Numbered from the stretch's first letter, positions 8,810 to 17,942 are shown. The stretch: 36,693 bases of DNA from Butyrivibrio sp. (GCA_015056565.1 SVGB01000025.1:1-36693), one strand, 5' to 3'. Numbers and translations: made by a program. The notes: generated from the sequence alone by a model not told the origin.

Positions 8810-10660
8810 TTACCTGTGTACTTCCTTCAAAATTCTATCTGCTATGGACTCTGCATCAATTCCAATCTCCTTGCGGAGCTTGTCTACGCTTCCGTGGGTC
8901 ACAAACTGATCCGGAATTGCTATGCTAAGGACAGATGCGTCCAGTCTGTTTTCATCTACGAAGGCTCTGACCTTCTCTCCATATCCGCCACAGGCAACGT
9001 TTTCTTCCATTGTCACAAAAAGCTTGTGACTGCCTGCAGCCACCTTGATATAATCGGTATCTATAGGCTTAACAAATCTCGCATTTACAAGAGAGCATCT
9101 AACTCCCTGTTCCTTTAAGATATTTCTTACTTCCTCACCAATCTTTACCATGCTGCCAACTGCAAGAAGGCATATGTCTTTTTCCTCGTAAATTGGCTCG
9201 CACTTGCCCATCTCTATAGGTGCCCTGAACTCCTTAAGGCCATCGTAAGCATTGCCTCTTGGGTACCTCACAGCCATAGGACATCCTGCATTAACTGCGA
9301 ACTTCAGCATATCTGACAGCTCCCACTTGTTCTTAGGCGCCATGATATGCATGTTAGGCATAGTTGACATATAGGACAGATCAAATATTCCCTGGTGGGT
9401 CTCACCATCGCTTCCAACAAGCCCTGCCCTGTCTATGGCAAATACAACCGGGAGATTCTGAAGGCATACATCCTCCATGATCTGGTCATAGGCTCTTTGA
9501 AGGAATGAAGAATATACTGCAAATACAGGCTTGTAGCCACCTATAGCAAGGCCAGCAGCAAAGGTAACAGCGTGCTCCTCTGCGATTCCTGCATCCACAA
9601 ATCTGTCGGGATAAATATTCCTGAATCTCTTAAGTCCTGTTCCGTCGGCCATGGCTGCAGTAATAGCCACAACCTTGTCATCCCTGGCACCGAGCTTGCA
9701 CATTACCGTTGAAAAGATATCCTGGTAATTGGCAGTTGTTCTGGGATTCCTGGGGAGTCCATTCTCCACGATAAAAGGTTCCGTGCCATGGAATCTTGCA
9801 GGGTGTCTCTCTGCAGGCTCATAGCCTTTGCCCTTCTTGGTAACTACATGGACCATAACAGCTTTTTTAACTTTTCTGGCTTCCCTGATAGCTCTTATAA
9901 GACCTACAGTGTCGTGTCCGTCTACAGGTCCAAGATAAGTTATTCCAAGGTTTTCAAATACCATTCCGGGAACAAAGAGCTGTTTAAAACTGTTCTTGGC
10001 TCTTCTGATGGAATCTACCACTTTGGTGTTGCTGCGAAGCTGTGCGTACACATCCTCTTTAAGGTTAAGATATCCCTGGGCTGTACGTACGCTATCAAGA
10101 TATTTGCCCATTCCTCCGACGCTCTCGGAAATGGACATCTCGTTGTCGTTTAAGATAATAATGTAATTGGTCTCAAGCTTGGAGAGGTTGTTCATAGCCT
10201 CATAAGCAAGACCACCTGTAAGAGAACCGTCGCCAATAACGGAAACTACTGCGTAGTCCTCTCCCATAAGGTCTCTCGCCTTTACCATTCCGAGACCTGC
10301 TGAAATAGAGGTTGAGCTGTGACCTGTGTCAAAACAGTCACTTGGTGACTCACCTCTTTTTGGAAATCCACTCATACCTCCGTACTGGCGCAGGGTATCA
10401 AAGCCCTCTTTTCTGCCTGTAAGGAGCTTGTGGGTATATGACTGATGTCCCACGTCCCAAATGATCTTGTCCTTGGGAAGATCCAAAGCCACATGGAGTG
10501 CCATTGTAAGCTCCACAGCACCAAGATTAGATGCCAGATGGCCTCCTGTTACAGATATCTTGTTGATAAGGAACTCACGGATCTCCTTTGAAAGCTCCGG
10601 GTACTGGGACTGGGGTATTTTCTTTATATCGCCTGTTTCATTTATCTGATCCAGAAGCAT
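8810..10660 (-). CDS. dxs: 1-deoxy-D-xylulose-5-phosphate synthase
   Basis: A 616-residue thiamine-diphosphate enzyme that condenses pyruvate and glyceraldehyde 3-phosphate, the first step of the MEP isoprenoid pathway. The ThDP/Mg motif GDGSLTGGLAYEAMNN, the domain I histidines in DVGHQSYTHKLLTGR, GPVDGHD, the pyrimidine-domain AAGLAIGGYKP and the Arg-containing FDRAG-like IDRAGLVGSDGETHQG are all present. Of several possible starts (GTG 10669, ATG 10666, ATG 10660) the ATG at 10660 is chosen because AGGCGGTGA lies 5 bases before it. It follows ispA by 21 bases, joining precursor and prenyl chain synthesis in one operon. Confidence 0.97.
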   Translation of the reverse strand: MLLDQINETGDIKKIPQSQYPELSKEIREFLINKISVTGGHLASNLGAVELTMALHVALDLPKDKIIWDVGHQSYTHKLLTGRKEGFDTLRQYGGMSGFPKRGESPSDCFDTGHSSTSISAGLGMVKARDLMGEDYAVVSVIGDGSLTGGLAYEAMNNLSKLETNYIIILNDNEMSISESVGGMGKYLDSVRTAQGYLNLKEDVYAQLRSNTKVVDSIRRAKNSFKQLFVPGMVFENLGITYLGPVDGHDTVGLIRAIREARKVKKAVMVHVVTKKGKGYEPAERHPARFHGTEPFIVENGLPRNPRTTANYQDIFSTVMCKLGARDDKVVAITAAMADGTGLKRFRNIYPDRFVDAGIAEEHAVTFAAGLAIGGYKPVFAVYSSFLQRAYDQIMEDVCLQNLPVVFAIDRAGLVGSDGETHQGIFDLSYMSTMPNMHIMAPKNKWELSDMLKFAVNAGCPMAVRYPRGNAYDGLKEFRAPIEMGKCEPIYEEKDICLLAVGSMVKIGEEVRNILKEQGVRCSLVNARFVKPIDTDYIKVAAGSHKLFVTMEENVACGGYGEKVRAFVDENRLDASVLSIAIPDQFVTHGSVDKLRKEIGIDAESIADRILKEVHR

Positions 10661-10681
10661 GATCATCACCGCCTAAGTAGC

Positions 10682-11626
10682 TTATTTCTTTCTGTAGATC
10701 AAATACGCAAATAGCCTTCCAAGGAAGCACTCATCAAAGCCCAGCTCCTTAAGGATATCACTGGCTTCATCAGATAGCTCTTTTACCTTGGCCCTGGCTG
10801 CATCCATTCCATAGATGCTGACGTAGGTGCTCTTACCGTTTTTGATATCAGAGCCTATGGGCTTACCCAGCTCTGACTCATCCCCCTCTATGTCAAGAAT
10901 ATCATCCTGGATCTGGAAAGCGATCCCAACATCACTTCCAGCCTTTTCAATCTTTTTCACATCATCAAAAGAAGCTCCTCCAAGAACAGCGCCGATCATA
11001 AGACTGCTCTCAATAAGGGCTCCTGTCTTGTTTTCATCGATATAATGAAGTACTTCTTTTGCCTCATCCATGTCACTATAGGTGGTGTCCTCAGAGACAA
11101 TGTCTGCACACTGACCACCTACCATTCCATAGATCCCAGCCTTTCTGCCCAGAATGGAAAGAGCTTCAAGATACCTACTCTTTTGTTCTCCATCATAGTC
11201 AGAAAGAGCCTTGCCTCTGGCAGCCCCCATAATTGCTGTCTCAAAAGCAAGATTTAAAAGTCCATCTCCCGCAAGCGTTGCCATTCCGGCACCATAAACA
11301 ATATGAGTTGTCTTGCGGCCCCTTCTGTACTCATCGTTATCCATGGCAGGAAGATCGTCGTGGACTAGAGAGTATGTGTGGATCATCTCCATAGCCGCCA
11401 TGAAAGGGCGAACTACAGACATATCAGCATCTTCACCTGCAAAGAGCTTGTAGGATTCCATCATCATGACCGGACGAAGGCGCTTGCCTCCTGCAAGAAG
11501 GCTGTAATTCATAGCCTCTATCACAGTCCTTGCATATCCTTCCTCCTTAGGGAGAAACTCTTTTAAAACATCCTCCACATAGGAAGCTCTTTTTAACAGC
11601 TCTTTTTCAAACTCTCCGCCACTCAT
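10682..11626 (-). CDS. ispA: Polyprenyl (farnesyl/geranylgeranyl) diphosphate synthase
   Basis: A 314-residue trans-prenyltransferase that extends allylic diphosphates with IPP, feeding undecaprenyl carrier and quinone or sterol-like lipids. First Asp-rich motif: HDDLPAMDNDEYRRGR. Second: QIQDDILDIEGDESELGKPIGSD. LLAGGKRLRP is the IPP-binding segment. The IspA subfamily (two residues between the first two Asp pairs) is typical of clostridial FPP/GGPP synthases; chain length cannot be fixed from sequence. Its ATG immediately abuts the nusB stop (TAAATG) without a strong Shine-Dalgarno site, so translation is probably coupled. In many clostridia xseA and xseB lie between nusB and this gene; they are absent here. 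Confidence 0.95.
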   Translation of the reverse strand: MSGGEFEKELLKRASYVEDVLKEFLPKEEGYARTVIEAMNYSLLAGGKRLRPVMMMESYKLFAGEDADMSVVRPFMAAMEMIHTYSLVHDDLPAMDNDEYRRGRKTTHIVYGAGMATLAGDGLLNLAFETAIMGAARGKALSDYDGEQKSRYLEALSILGRKAGIYGMVGGQCADIVSEDTTYSDMDEAKEVLHYIDENKTGALIESSLMIGAVLGGASFDDVKKIEKAGSDVGIAFQIQDDILDIEGDESELGKPIGSDIKNGKSTYVSIYGMDAARAKVKELSDEASDILKELGFDECFLGRLFAYLIYRKK

Positions 11627-12037
11627 TTACTCTGTATCCTTCGCAAACTTGGCAAGTACGCCATTAACAAAAGAAGCTGAGCCGTCCTGTCCAAACTTTT
11701 TAGCAAGCTCAACTGCCTCATTGATCGCAACTCCTGTTGGAACTGAATCATCATATCTGATCTCGTAAAGAGCAAGTCTGATGATCGCCAGATCAACCTT
11801 GGCGATCCTGCTTGTGTTCCAGCCTGTAGTCTCCTTGTTTATATCCGCATCGATCTCAGAGAGCTTCTCTGCGATCTTTTCATATTTTTCTCTGATGTAG
11901 TCGGCATCCTTCTTGCTGATCTCAGCATCCTCTGTTTCAGCAAAAAGCTCCTCCTGCTCAGACATTTCATCCATTGTGTTAAATTCAACACGAAAGAGCA
12001 GCTTAAAAACCTGCTCTCTAAGTTCTGATCTATTCAT
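11627..12037 (-). CDS. nusB: Transcription antitermination factor NusB
   Basis: A 136-residue all-helical factor that binds boxA RNA with NusE (S10) for rRNA antitermination. It starts MNRSELREQVFKLLFRVEF, the standard NusB opening, and ends with VAINEAVELAKKFGQDGSASFVNGVLAKF. An ATG 19 codons further upstream is in frame but lies inside asp23; the ATG at 12037 has AAAGGA 7 bases ahead and fits the family length. A stretch rich in Asp and Glu (residues about 20-60) makes the middle unusually acidic. Confidence 0.96.
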   Translation of the reverse strand: MNRSELREQVFKLLFRVEFNTMDEMSEQEELFAETEDAEISKKDADYIREKYEKIAEKLSEIDADINKETTGWNTSRIAKVDLAIIRLALYEIRYDDSVPTGVAINEAVELAKKFGQDGSASFVNGVLAKFAKDTE

Positions 12038-12050
12038 TTCATTTTCCTTT

Positions 12051-12404
12051 TTATGCCTTAGGCATTGTGATACCAGCAATCCTGATATTGACATCAGTTA
12101 CTTCAAGGCCTGTCATGTTCTCTACAGAAGCCTTAACCCTTGTCTGAGCCTGCTGGCATGTTGCAGGGATGTTAAAGCCATAAGACATCATCAGTGAAAG
12201 GTCTACCTTCACTTCGCTCTGTCCAACGACAACCTTAGCTCCCTTAGCTAAATTATTGCGGCTCACCTTTTCAAGCTTGTCGCTTGTATAGTTACCAGCC
12301 ATAGCTGATACACCATCAACTTCAAGTGCTGCAAGAGCTGCGATCCTTGCAACTACATCATCAGCGATCTTAACTGATCCTATCTCTGCAATCTCTTTTC
12401 CCAT
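12051..12404 (-). CDS. Asp23/Gls24 family envelope stress protein
   Basis: A 117-residue protein of the Asp23 (DUF322, YloU/YqhY-like) family. The opening EIGSVKIADDVVARIAALAALEVDGV and the C-terminal VKASVENMTGLEVTDVNIRIAGI are diagnostic. In Staphylococcus Asp23 is membrane-anchored through a partner and linked to cell-wall stress; in Bacillus YqhY the neighbouring acc genes suggest fatty-acid homeostasis. The link of this copy to nusB is the conserved clostridial arrangement. GAGGT lies 9 bases before the ATG. The 60-base AT-rich gap upstream holds a TATAAT on the minus strand at 12423-12428, but it is too close to the RBS and lacks a good -35, so the promoter is not assigned. Confidence 0.92.
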   Translation of the reverse strand: MGKEIAEIGSVKIADDVVARIAALAALEVDGVSAMAGNYTSDKLEKVSRNNLAKGAKVVVGQSEVKVDLSLMMSYGFNIPATCQQAQTRVKASVENMTGLEVTDVNIRIAGITMPKA

Positions 12405-12464
12405 AACTTAAGTACCTCACAAATTATAATCTACAATAGTATATCATATTTCAAGCTTTCATGC

Positions 12465-13928
12465 TCAGAGCCAGATCATTATGGTCCTTGTCTTCTCAAA
12501 AGAAGTATAGGTAACAGTGGACTGATAGCCCTGCATGTAGTTAAATACCTGTCCCTGAGTAAAGAGCTGATCAAAAAGCTCATTGTAAACCGCATCTGTG
12601 GCGCATTTGATAGTGACGTTCTTGGCGCCTTCAGCGTATTTTCTGTCGAAAAGATCCTGAACCAGCGCGGGCTCCACAGATGTAAAGTACTCGCCTTCCC
12701 TTACATAATAGTTGTCTGTCATGGCTGAGCATACAGGAACATCTATGATATCAGACAAAGTGTGCTGTCTTTCTATCTCCTCAGTAGTAACGTTTAAGTA
12801 GTCGTAGTTTACATCAGGAAGAAGAGCCGGATCTGCGCTCTCTCCGGAAGCAGTCTGGTAGGATGCATCTCCCCACGTCACATCAAGATAGTAGTGGGCC
12901 CCATTACAAAGAACCAGATTCCATGCGTGTCTGAACTGCTGTCCGCTCTTGGTTGTGACCATTCCGGTAACGAAAGTGCAGTCAACGCCAAGCTTACTAA
13001 GAAGATATTGTGCAGCCTTGGCATATCCGTTACATACGCTTCTGCCCCCTAAGAATACTGAGCAGATGTTCTGATTGTCAGGAGCATCCTTGTCATACTC
13101 TGTGTTCTTGATTATGTATTCATAAACATACTTGATGGTAAGATACTCATCTTCTGTTGCGGGAGCAGCTGCAATGCAACTGTTCACCACCTCATTGATC
13201 TGAGTCTGGCGCTTTTTCACCTCAGCCTCATCGTAGGTGTAAGTGCCTGAGAAGGCGATCCTTGATACCTCGTCGCCCCTGCGGTAATCAGTATACTGAT
13301 AGCCTCCAACGTAAAAGAGCTCCGGGTGATCCATTGATACATACTCAAAGACCAGCTCTACAGCATCATCACTGGTTGTGGATATGCTGACATCACTGGC
13401 AAGATGCCTCATTATCGCAAGCATCTCCACATAGAGAGTCTTGCCTGCATCTGTAAGCCTCTCGTAGGCATACAGACCCTCCTGCTCTTTTTTGAGTTTT
13501 TCAATGCCGGTTTTTGTAAGACCAACAGCCTCTCTCTTTTCTACGATCTCAGCTTCTGCATCTTCATAGCTCTTATAAAAACTGGCATAATCTGAATCAG
13601 CAAGCGCAGGCGCCCCATCAGGATACTCATCGATCCCTGAAGGAACTCCATCACCGGAAACACGATTGACAGCGTCATCTCCTGTCGTAGAGCTGTATTC
13701 AGAAATATCCACCGCATCCTGAAAAAGCTCTTTTGCCTCTTCAAGGGAAACTTCAGAAACAGACTCCTGCGTTGTTACCGCCTCGTAACTGACAGGGTCT
13801 TTCATCCCCAAGGCCCTTAGGTAGTCGTCAAAACTCTTATACTGACAGCCGGATAATCCCGCTGAAAGCATAGCTGCAGCCAAAAGGAATGCTATCTCTT
13901 TTTTAGTGAGCAGCCAACTTTTTTTCAA
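12465..13928 (-). CDS. Lipoprotein with transglutaminase-like (cysteine protease fold) domain
   Basis: A 487-residue predicted secreted lipoprotein. A signal peptide (residues 1-27) ends in the lipobox LSGC, with lipidated Cys28. An acidic Ser/Asp-rich linker follows to about residue 125, then a helical segment and the transglutaminase-like core: Cys299 in GGRSVCNGYAKAAQYLL, His334 in QFRHAWNLV, Asp349 in YYLDVTWGDAS. This Cys-His-Asp triad points to a peptidase or transpeptidase acting at the cell surface rather than a true crosslinking enzyme; substrate unknown. The start is a TTG at 13926-13928, preceded by GGAGG 6 bases upstream. It lies 21 bases after prfC and is probably transcribed with it. 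Confidence 0.88.
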   Translation of the reverse strand: MKKSWLLTKKEIAFLLAAAMLSAGLSGCQYKSFDDYLRALGMKDPVSYEAVTTQESVSEVSLEEAKELFQDAVDISEYSSTTGDDAVNRVSGDGVPSGIDEYPDGAPALADSDYASFYKSYEDAEAEIVEKREAVGLTKTGIEKLKKEQEGLYAYERLTDAGKTLYVEMLAIMRHLASDVSISTTSDDAVELVFEYVSMDHPELFYVGGYQYTDYRRGDEVSRIAFSGTYTYDEAEVKKRQTQINEVVNSCIAAAPATEDEYLTIKYVYEYIIKNTEYDKDAPDNQNICSVFLGGRSVCNGYAKAAQYLLSKLGVDCTFVTGMVTTKSGQQFRHAWNLVLCNGAHYYLDVTWGDASYQTASGESADPALLPDVNYDYLNVTTEEIERQHTLSDIIDVPVCSAMTDNYYVREGEYFTSVEPALVQDLFDRKYAEGAKNVTIKCATDAVYNELFDQLFTQGQVFNYMQGYQSTVTYTSFEKTRTIMIWL

Positions 13929-13949
13929 TGCCTTCCTCCAAAAAACACA

Positions 13950-15554
13950 TCAGTTCTTCTTGAATTCAGAAAGAACCAGCCCCTTGTTCCTCTCCATAGT
14001 CATGCCAACGCTCCACTCATTGATAAACAAAAGAAGTGGTCTGTCGTGCATGTCCTTAATCTTCTTCATGTCGGAAGTTCCAACAAGTGAAGACATGTCC
14101 ACATCCTCATTGTCCACCCATCTGATGTACTCATAAGGAAGTGACTCTAAAATTATATCTACATTGTACTCGCTTTCCAGTCTAAACTTCAAGACGTCAA
14201 ACTGCAGTACACCAACTACGCCTACGATGATCTCCTCAAGACCGGTGTTATACTCCTGGAATATCTGGATGGCACCTTCCTGAGCGATCTGAGTGATACC
14301 CTTTACAAACTGCTTACGCTTCATGGTATCAACCTGACGTACCCTTGCAAAGTGCTCCGGAGCAAATGTAGGGATACCTTCGTATCTAACGTTGTCCTTT
14401 GGCATGCAGACTGTATCTCCGATTGAAAAGATACCCGGGTCAAATACACCCATGATGTCGCCCGCATATGCCTCTGACAGGATCTTACGCTCATCTGCCA
14501 TAAGCTGCTGAGGCTGTGAAAGGCGCATTACCTTTCCGCTCTGAACATGCTTAACTTCCTTGTCTGCATCATATCTGCCTGAGCATATCCTCATGAAGGC
14601 CACCCTGTCTCTATGGGCCTTGTTCATGTTAGCCTGGATCTTGAAAACGAATGCTGTAAAATCGTTCTCCATTGGATCGATAACAGTTCCGTCAGCAGAT
14701 GTTCTTCCTGTTGGAGGTGTAGCCATCTTAAGGAAGTGATGTAAAAAGAGCTCTACGCCAAAGTTCTGAAGAGCCGAGCCAAAGAATACCGGAGTAAGCT
14801 CTCCTTTTCTCACCTTATCAAGATCATACTCAGCACCAGCGCCGTCTAAGAGTTCGATCTCTCCAGTAAGCTTATCATAAGCCTCCTGACCGATCTCACT
14901 ATCTATTGCTGCCTTGTCATCAAGATTTATGAAGGTCTCTTTTCCTTCCTTGGTACCCTTCTGAGTCTCGGAGAAGGTAACAATGTGTCCCTCTCGTCTG
15001 TCAAAGATACCTTTGAAGTTCTTACCTGAGCCAATTGGCCAGTTCATAGGACATGTAGCAATGCCAAGGTTGTTCTCGATGTCATCAAGAAGATCAAAGG
15101 TGTCCCTGGCATCTCTGTCCAGCTTGTTGATAAATGTAAAGATCGGAATATGGCTCATGGCGCAGACCTTAAAGAGCTTACGTGTCTGAGCCTCAACACC
15201 CTTACTGGCATCTATTACCATGACCGCAGAGTCAGCAGCCATAAGTGTTCTGTAGGTATCCTCTGAGAAATCCTGATGGCCAGGGGTATCAAGGATATTG
15301 ATGCAGCAGTCCTCATAGTTAAACTGAAGAACTGAACTTGTTACAGAAATACCTCTCTGCTTCTCAATCTCCATCCAGTCTGATACTGCATGTCTTGCAG
15401 TTGCCTTACCCTTAACGGAACCAGCCATATTGATGGCTCCTCCGTAAAGTAGGAACTTCTCAGTCAAAGTCGTCTTACCTGCATCAGGGTGAGATATGAT
15501 GGCGAAGGTCCTTCGCTTATTTATTTCATTAATGGTTTCTTTACTATTACTCAT
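13950..15554 (-). CDS. prfC: Peptide chain release factor 3 (RF3)
   Basis: A 534-residue translational GTPase that recycles RF1/RF2 after peptide release. G1 SHPDAGKTTLTEKFL, switch II DTPGHQDFSEDTYRTL, G4 INKLDRDA and the domain II/III arrangement match RF3 and not EF-G (no domains IV-V). The start at 15554 (MSNSKETINE) has GAGGA 5 bases ahead and gives the usual length; an upstream in-frame ATG at 15587 would add 11 residues with no RBS. An inverted-repeat element (15594-15731) separates it from pnp. Confidence 0.96.
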   Translation of the reverse strand: MSNSKETINEINKRRTFAIISHPDAGKTTLTEKFLLYGGAINMAGSVKGKATARHAVSDWMEIEKQRGISVTSSVLQFNYEDCCINILDTPGHQDFSEDTYRTLMAADSAVMVIDASKGVEAQTRKLFKVCAMSHIPIFTFINKLDRDARDTFDLLDDIENNLGIATCPMNWPIGSGKNFKGIFDRREGHIVTFSETQKGTKEGKETFINLDDKAAIDSEIGQEAYDKLTGEIELLDGAGAEYDLDKVRKGELTPVFFGSALQNFGVELFLHHFLKMATPPTGRTSADGTVIDPMENDFTAFVFKIQANMNKAHRDRVAFMRICSGRYDADKEVKHVQSGKVMRLSQPQQLMADERKILSEAYAGDIMGVFDPGIFSIGDTVCMPKDNVRYEGIPTFAPEHFARVRQVDTMKRKQFVKGITQIAQEGAIQIFQEYNTGLEEIIVGVVGVLQFDVLKFRLESEYNVDIILESLPYEYIRWVDNEDVDMSSLVGTSDMKKIKDMHDRPLLLFINEWSVGMTMERNKGLVLSEFKKN

Positions 15555-15593
15555 ATTATCCTCAATATAACTTCTATATTTCACCAAAAACGA

Positions 15594-15731
15594 GGGCTGT
15601 GAAATAATAAGTATATTTCTCGCAGGGCGTAAGAGCCGGCCGGTACTTGGCGAGGTTTTTTCAAGCCTAGAACCGTTGCCAGGCGAATCGAGCGAAAGCG
15701 TCCCAAGAAAATTACTTATATTTCACAGCCC
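15594..15731. repeat. 138-bp inverted-repeat-bounded intergenic element (MITE-like or structured RNA)
   Basis: The ends are GGGCTGTGAAATA (15594-15606) and its exact reverse complement (15719-15731). After a one-base offset the match continues for AAGTA/TACTT, so each arm is about 20 bases. The roughly 100-bp interior is richer in G+C than its surroundings and contains the self-complementary CCGGCCGG, CTTGG/CCAAG and short GCGAAAGC-type hairpins. On the minus strand the closing arm is followed by TCGTTTTTGG, so it might also end pnp transcripts. No transposase, no clear target duplication, no second copy in this window. Confidence 0.6.
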
Positions 15732-15752
15732 GTATTTAGTCAATACAGTAGA

Positions 15753-17840
15753 TTACTGTGCACAGTCCTTGATTGAGAAGCTGATCCTTCCCATCTTGTC
15801 CTTACCAAGGCATACAACCTTAACTGTATCGCCAAGTGTAAGTACATCCTCAACGCGGTCGATCCTCTCCTTGGAAATCTTGCTGATGTGAACCATTCCT
15901 TCCTTACCAGGAGCGAACTCTACGAATGCGCCGAACTCCTTGATGCTTACAACCTTACCTGTAAATACCTGACCTTTCTCAAAGTCAGTTACGATCGTGT
16001 TGACCATATCAACAGCCTTCTGGATAGCATCTTTATCTTCGCCGCAAACTGAAACCTTACCGTCATCTGTGATGTCGATCTTAACGCCGGTTCTTGCGAT
16101 GATCTCGTTGATTGTCTTGCCGCGCTGTCCAACAACGTCGCCAATCTTCTCAGGATCGATCTGAACAGATACGATCTTAGGAGCGTACTTGGATACTTCC
16201 TTACGAGGCTCTGCAATAGCCTTGCTCATGCACTCATCCATGATAAAGAGTCTTGCCTCACGGCACTGAGCGATAGCTGTCTCAACGATAGGCTTTGTAA
16301 GACCGTGGATCTTGATATCCATCTGGATAGCTGTGATACCGTCCTTGGTTCCTGTTACCTTAAAGTCCATATCTCCAAAGAAGTCCTCAAGGCCTTGGAT
16401 ATCTGTAAGTACTACGAAATCGTCATCTGTATCGCCTGTTACAAGACCGCAGGAAATACCGGCAACCATCTTCTTGATAGGAACACCAGCAGCCATAAGT
16501 GACATGCATGAAGCACATGTTGAAGCCATTGATGTTGATCCGTTAGACTCGAATGTCTCTGATACTGCACGGATTGCATATGGGAACTCCTCAGCTGAAG
16601 GAAGAACAGGAAGAAGTGCTCTCTCTGCAAGAGCTCCGTGTCCGATCTCTCTACGTCCAGGTCCTCTTGAAACCTTGGTCTCACCTACTGAATAAGCAGG
16701 GAAGTTGTACTGGTGTACATATCTCTTGTCAGCTGCGAAAGGATCAAGACCTTCAACCTTCTGAGCCTCTGAAAGAGGAGCAAGTGTAACAACGTCGCAG
16801 ATCTGTGTCTGTCCACGAGTGAACATAGCACTTCCGTGTACTCTGGGAATAAGATCAACCTCAGCTGAAAGAGGTCTGATCTGCTTGATCTCACGACCAT
16901 CAGGTCTCTTGTGATCCTTGAGGATCATCTTACGAACCGTCTTCTTCTCGTACTGATAAATAGCTTCGCCAAGTATTGCAAGCCACTCTTCGTTGTCAGC
17001 AAACTTCTCTGTAAGCCTATCTGTGATCTCAGCGATGTTGCCCTCTCTTGTCTGCTTGTCGTCTGTGAATACAGCCTTCTCCATCTCTTCTGGAGGAACA
17101 ACTTCCTTGATAGCTGCAAAGAGTTCCTCTGGAACAGCACAGCTTGTGTACTCGTGCTTAGGCTTACCAACCTCAGCAACAATACCCTTGAAGAACTCGA
17201 TGATCTGAAGGTTTACATCATGAGCCTTGTAGATAGCTTCCTTCATCTTCTCCTCAGGGATCTCGTTGGCACCAGCCTCGATCATGATAACCTTCTGTCC
17301 TACAGATGCAACTGTAAGCTTGAGGTCACCTGTGTTCCACTGCTCTTGGGTAGGGTTAACGATGAGCTCACCGTCTACCATACCGATCTGTGTCATAGCG
17401 CAAGGGCCATCAAATGGAATATCAGAAATAGATACTGATACAGATGCACCAAGCATAGCTACAAGCTCAGGACGGCACTGAGGATCAACTGCCATTACCA
17501 TTGTCTCGATTGTAACGTCGTTACGGTAGTCCTTAGGGAAAAGAGGTCTCATAGGACGATCGATAACACGGCTTGTGAGGATAGCGTTCTCTGAAGGCTT
17601 ACCCTCTCTCTTGTTGTATCCTCCTGGGAATTTTCCTACAGCGTAGAACTTCTCACCATACTCTACTGAAAGTGGGAAGAAATCAATTCCATCTCTTGGC
17701 TTAGCTGATGCTGTAGCTGTGCAGAGAACAGTTGTATTTCCGTACTGCATGAAAGCGCAGCCATTTGCCTGTTTGCCTACCTTGCCGATCTCAACCTTAA
17801 GGGTGCGTCCGGCCAGTTCCATTGAATAAGTTTTTACCAT
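15753..17840 (-). CDS. pnp: Polynucleotide phosphorylase
   Basis: A 695-residue 3'-5' phosphorolytic exoribonuclease, the trimeric core of RNA turnover. Two RNase PH domains (about 10-230 and 310-545; FFPLSVEYGEKFYAVGKFPGG, and GRREIGHGALAERALLP in the catalytic second copy) flank an all-helical linker. A KH domain (IGDVVGQRGKTINEIIARTG) and an S1 domain (GKVVSIKEFGAFVEFAPG) follow. The RBS GAAGGAG lies 8 bases before the ATG. Downstream of rpsO as in most bacteria. The 136-base leader between the rpsO terminator and the gene carries two further small hairpins (17943-17960 and 17882-17899), which could serve control of pnp mRNA. Confidence 0.98.
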   Translation of the reverse strand: MVKTYSMELAGRTLKVEIGKVGKQANGCAFMQYGNTTVLCTATASAKPRDGIDFFPLSVEYGEKFYAVGKFPGGYNKREGKPSENAILTSRVIDRPMRPLFPKDYRNDVTIETMVMAVDPQCRPELVAMLGASVSVSISDIPFDGPCAMTQIGMVDGELIVNPTQEQWNTGDLKLTVASVGQKVIMIEAGANEIPEEKMKEAIYKAHDVNLQIIEFFKGIVAEVGKPKHEYTSCAVPEELFAAIKEVVPPEEMEKAVFTDDKQTREGNIAEITDRLTEKFADNEEWLAILGEAIYQYEKKTVRKMILKDHKRPDGREIKQIRPLSAEVDLIPRVHGSAMFTRGQTQICDVVTLAPLSEAQKVEGLDPFAADKRYVHQYNFPAYSVGETKVSRGPGRREIGHGALAERALLPVLPSAEEFPYAIRAVSETFESNGSTSMASTCASCMSLMAAGVPIKKMVAGISCGLVTGDTDDDFVVLTDIQGLEDFFGDMDFKVTGTKDGITAIQMDIKIHGLTKPIVETAIAQCREARLFIMDECMSKAIAEPRKEVSKYAPKIVSVQIDPEKIGDVVGQRGKTINEIIARTGVKIDITDDGKVSVCGEDKDAIQKAVDMVNTIVTDFEKGQVFTGKVVSIKEFGAFVEFAPGKEGMVHISKISKERIDRVEDVLTLGDTVKVVCLGKDKMGRISFSIKDCAQ

Positions 17841-17881
17841 TTTGTTTGTCTCCTTCTTCTGCTCATCCGCGGTCCGTCATC

Positions 17882-17899
17882 CACAGAAAAAGCTCTGTG
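17882..17899 (-). promoter_or_regulatory. Leader hairpin upstream of the pnp RBS
   Basis: CACAGA (17882-17887) and TCTGTG (17894-17899) form a 6-bp stem with a 6-base loop, about 40 bases before the pnp start codon. It has no U-tract, so it is a leader structure rather than a terminator. Function is not known; PNPase acting on a hairpin in its own leader is known in E. coli and is only an analogy. Confidence 0.35.
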
Positions 17900-17942
17900 C
17901 TTCAGGGGCGTGTGCAGTTTGAACATGTTTTCGTCTTCTATA

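Noticed and set aside
12405..12464. TATAAT at 12423-12428 as promoter of asp23
   Set aside because: It would start transcription inside or next to the RBS and has no -35 at 16-18 bases; a TTGAAA is present but at 20 bases.
15594..15731. Insertion sequence
   Set aside because: Too short for a transposase, and no clear target-site duplication at the ends; listed as a repeat of unknown nature.
15676..17481. Plus-strand open frames opposite pnp, up to 175 codons
   Set aside because: Shadows of a highly conserved gene, no recognisable domain.
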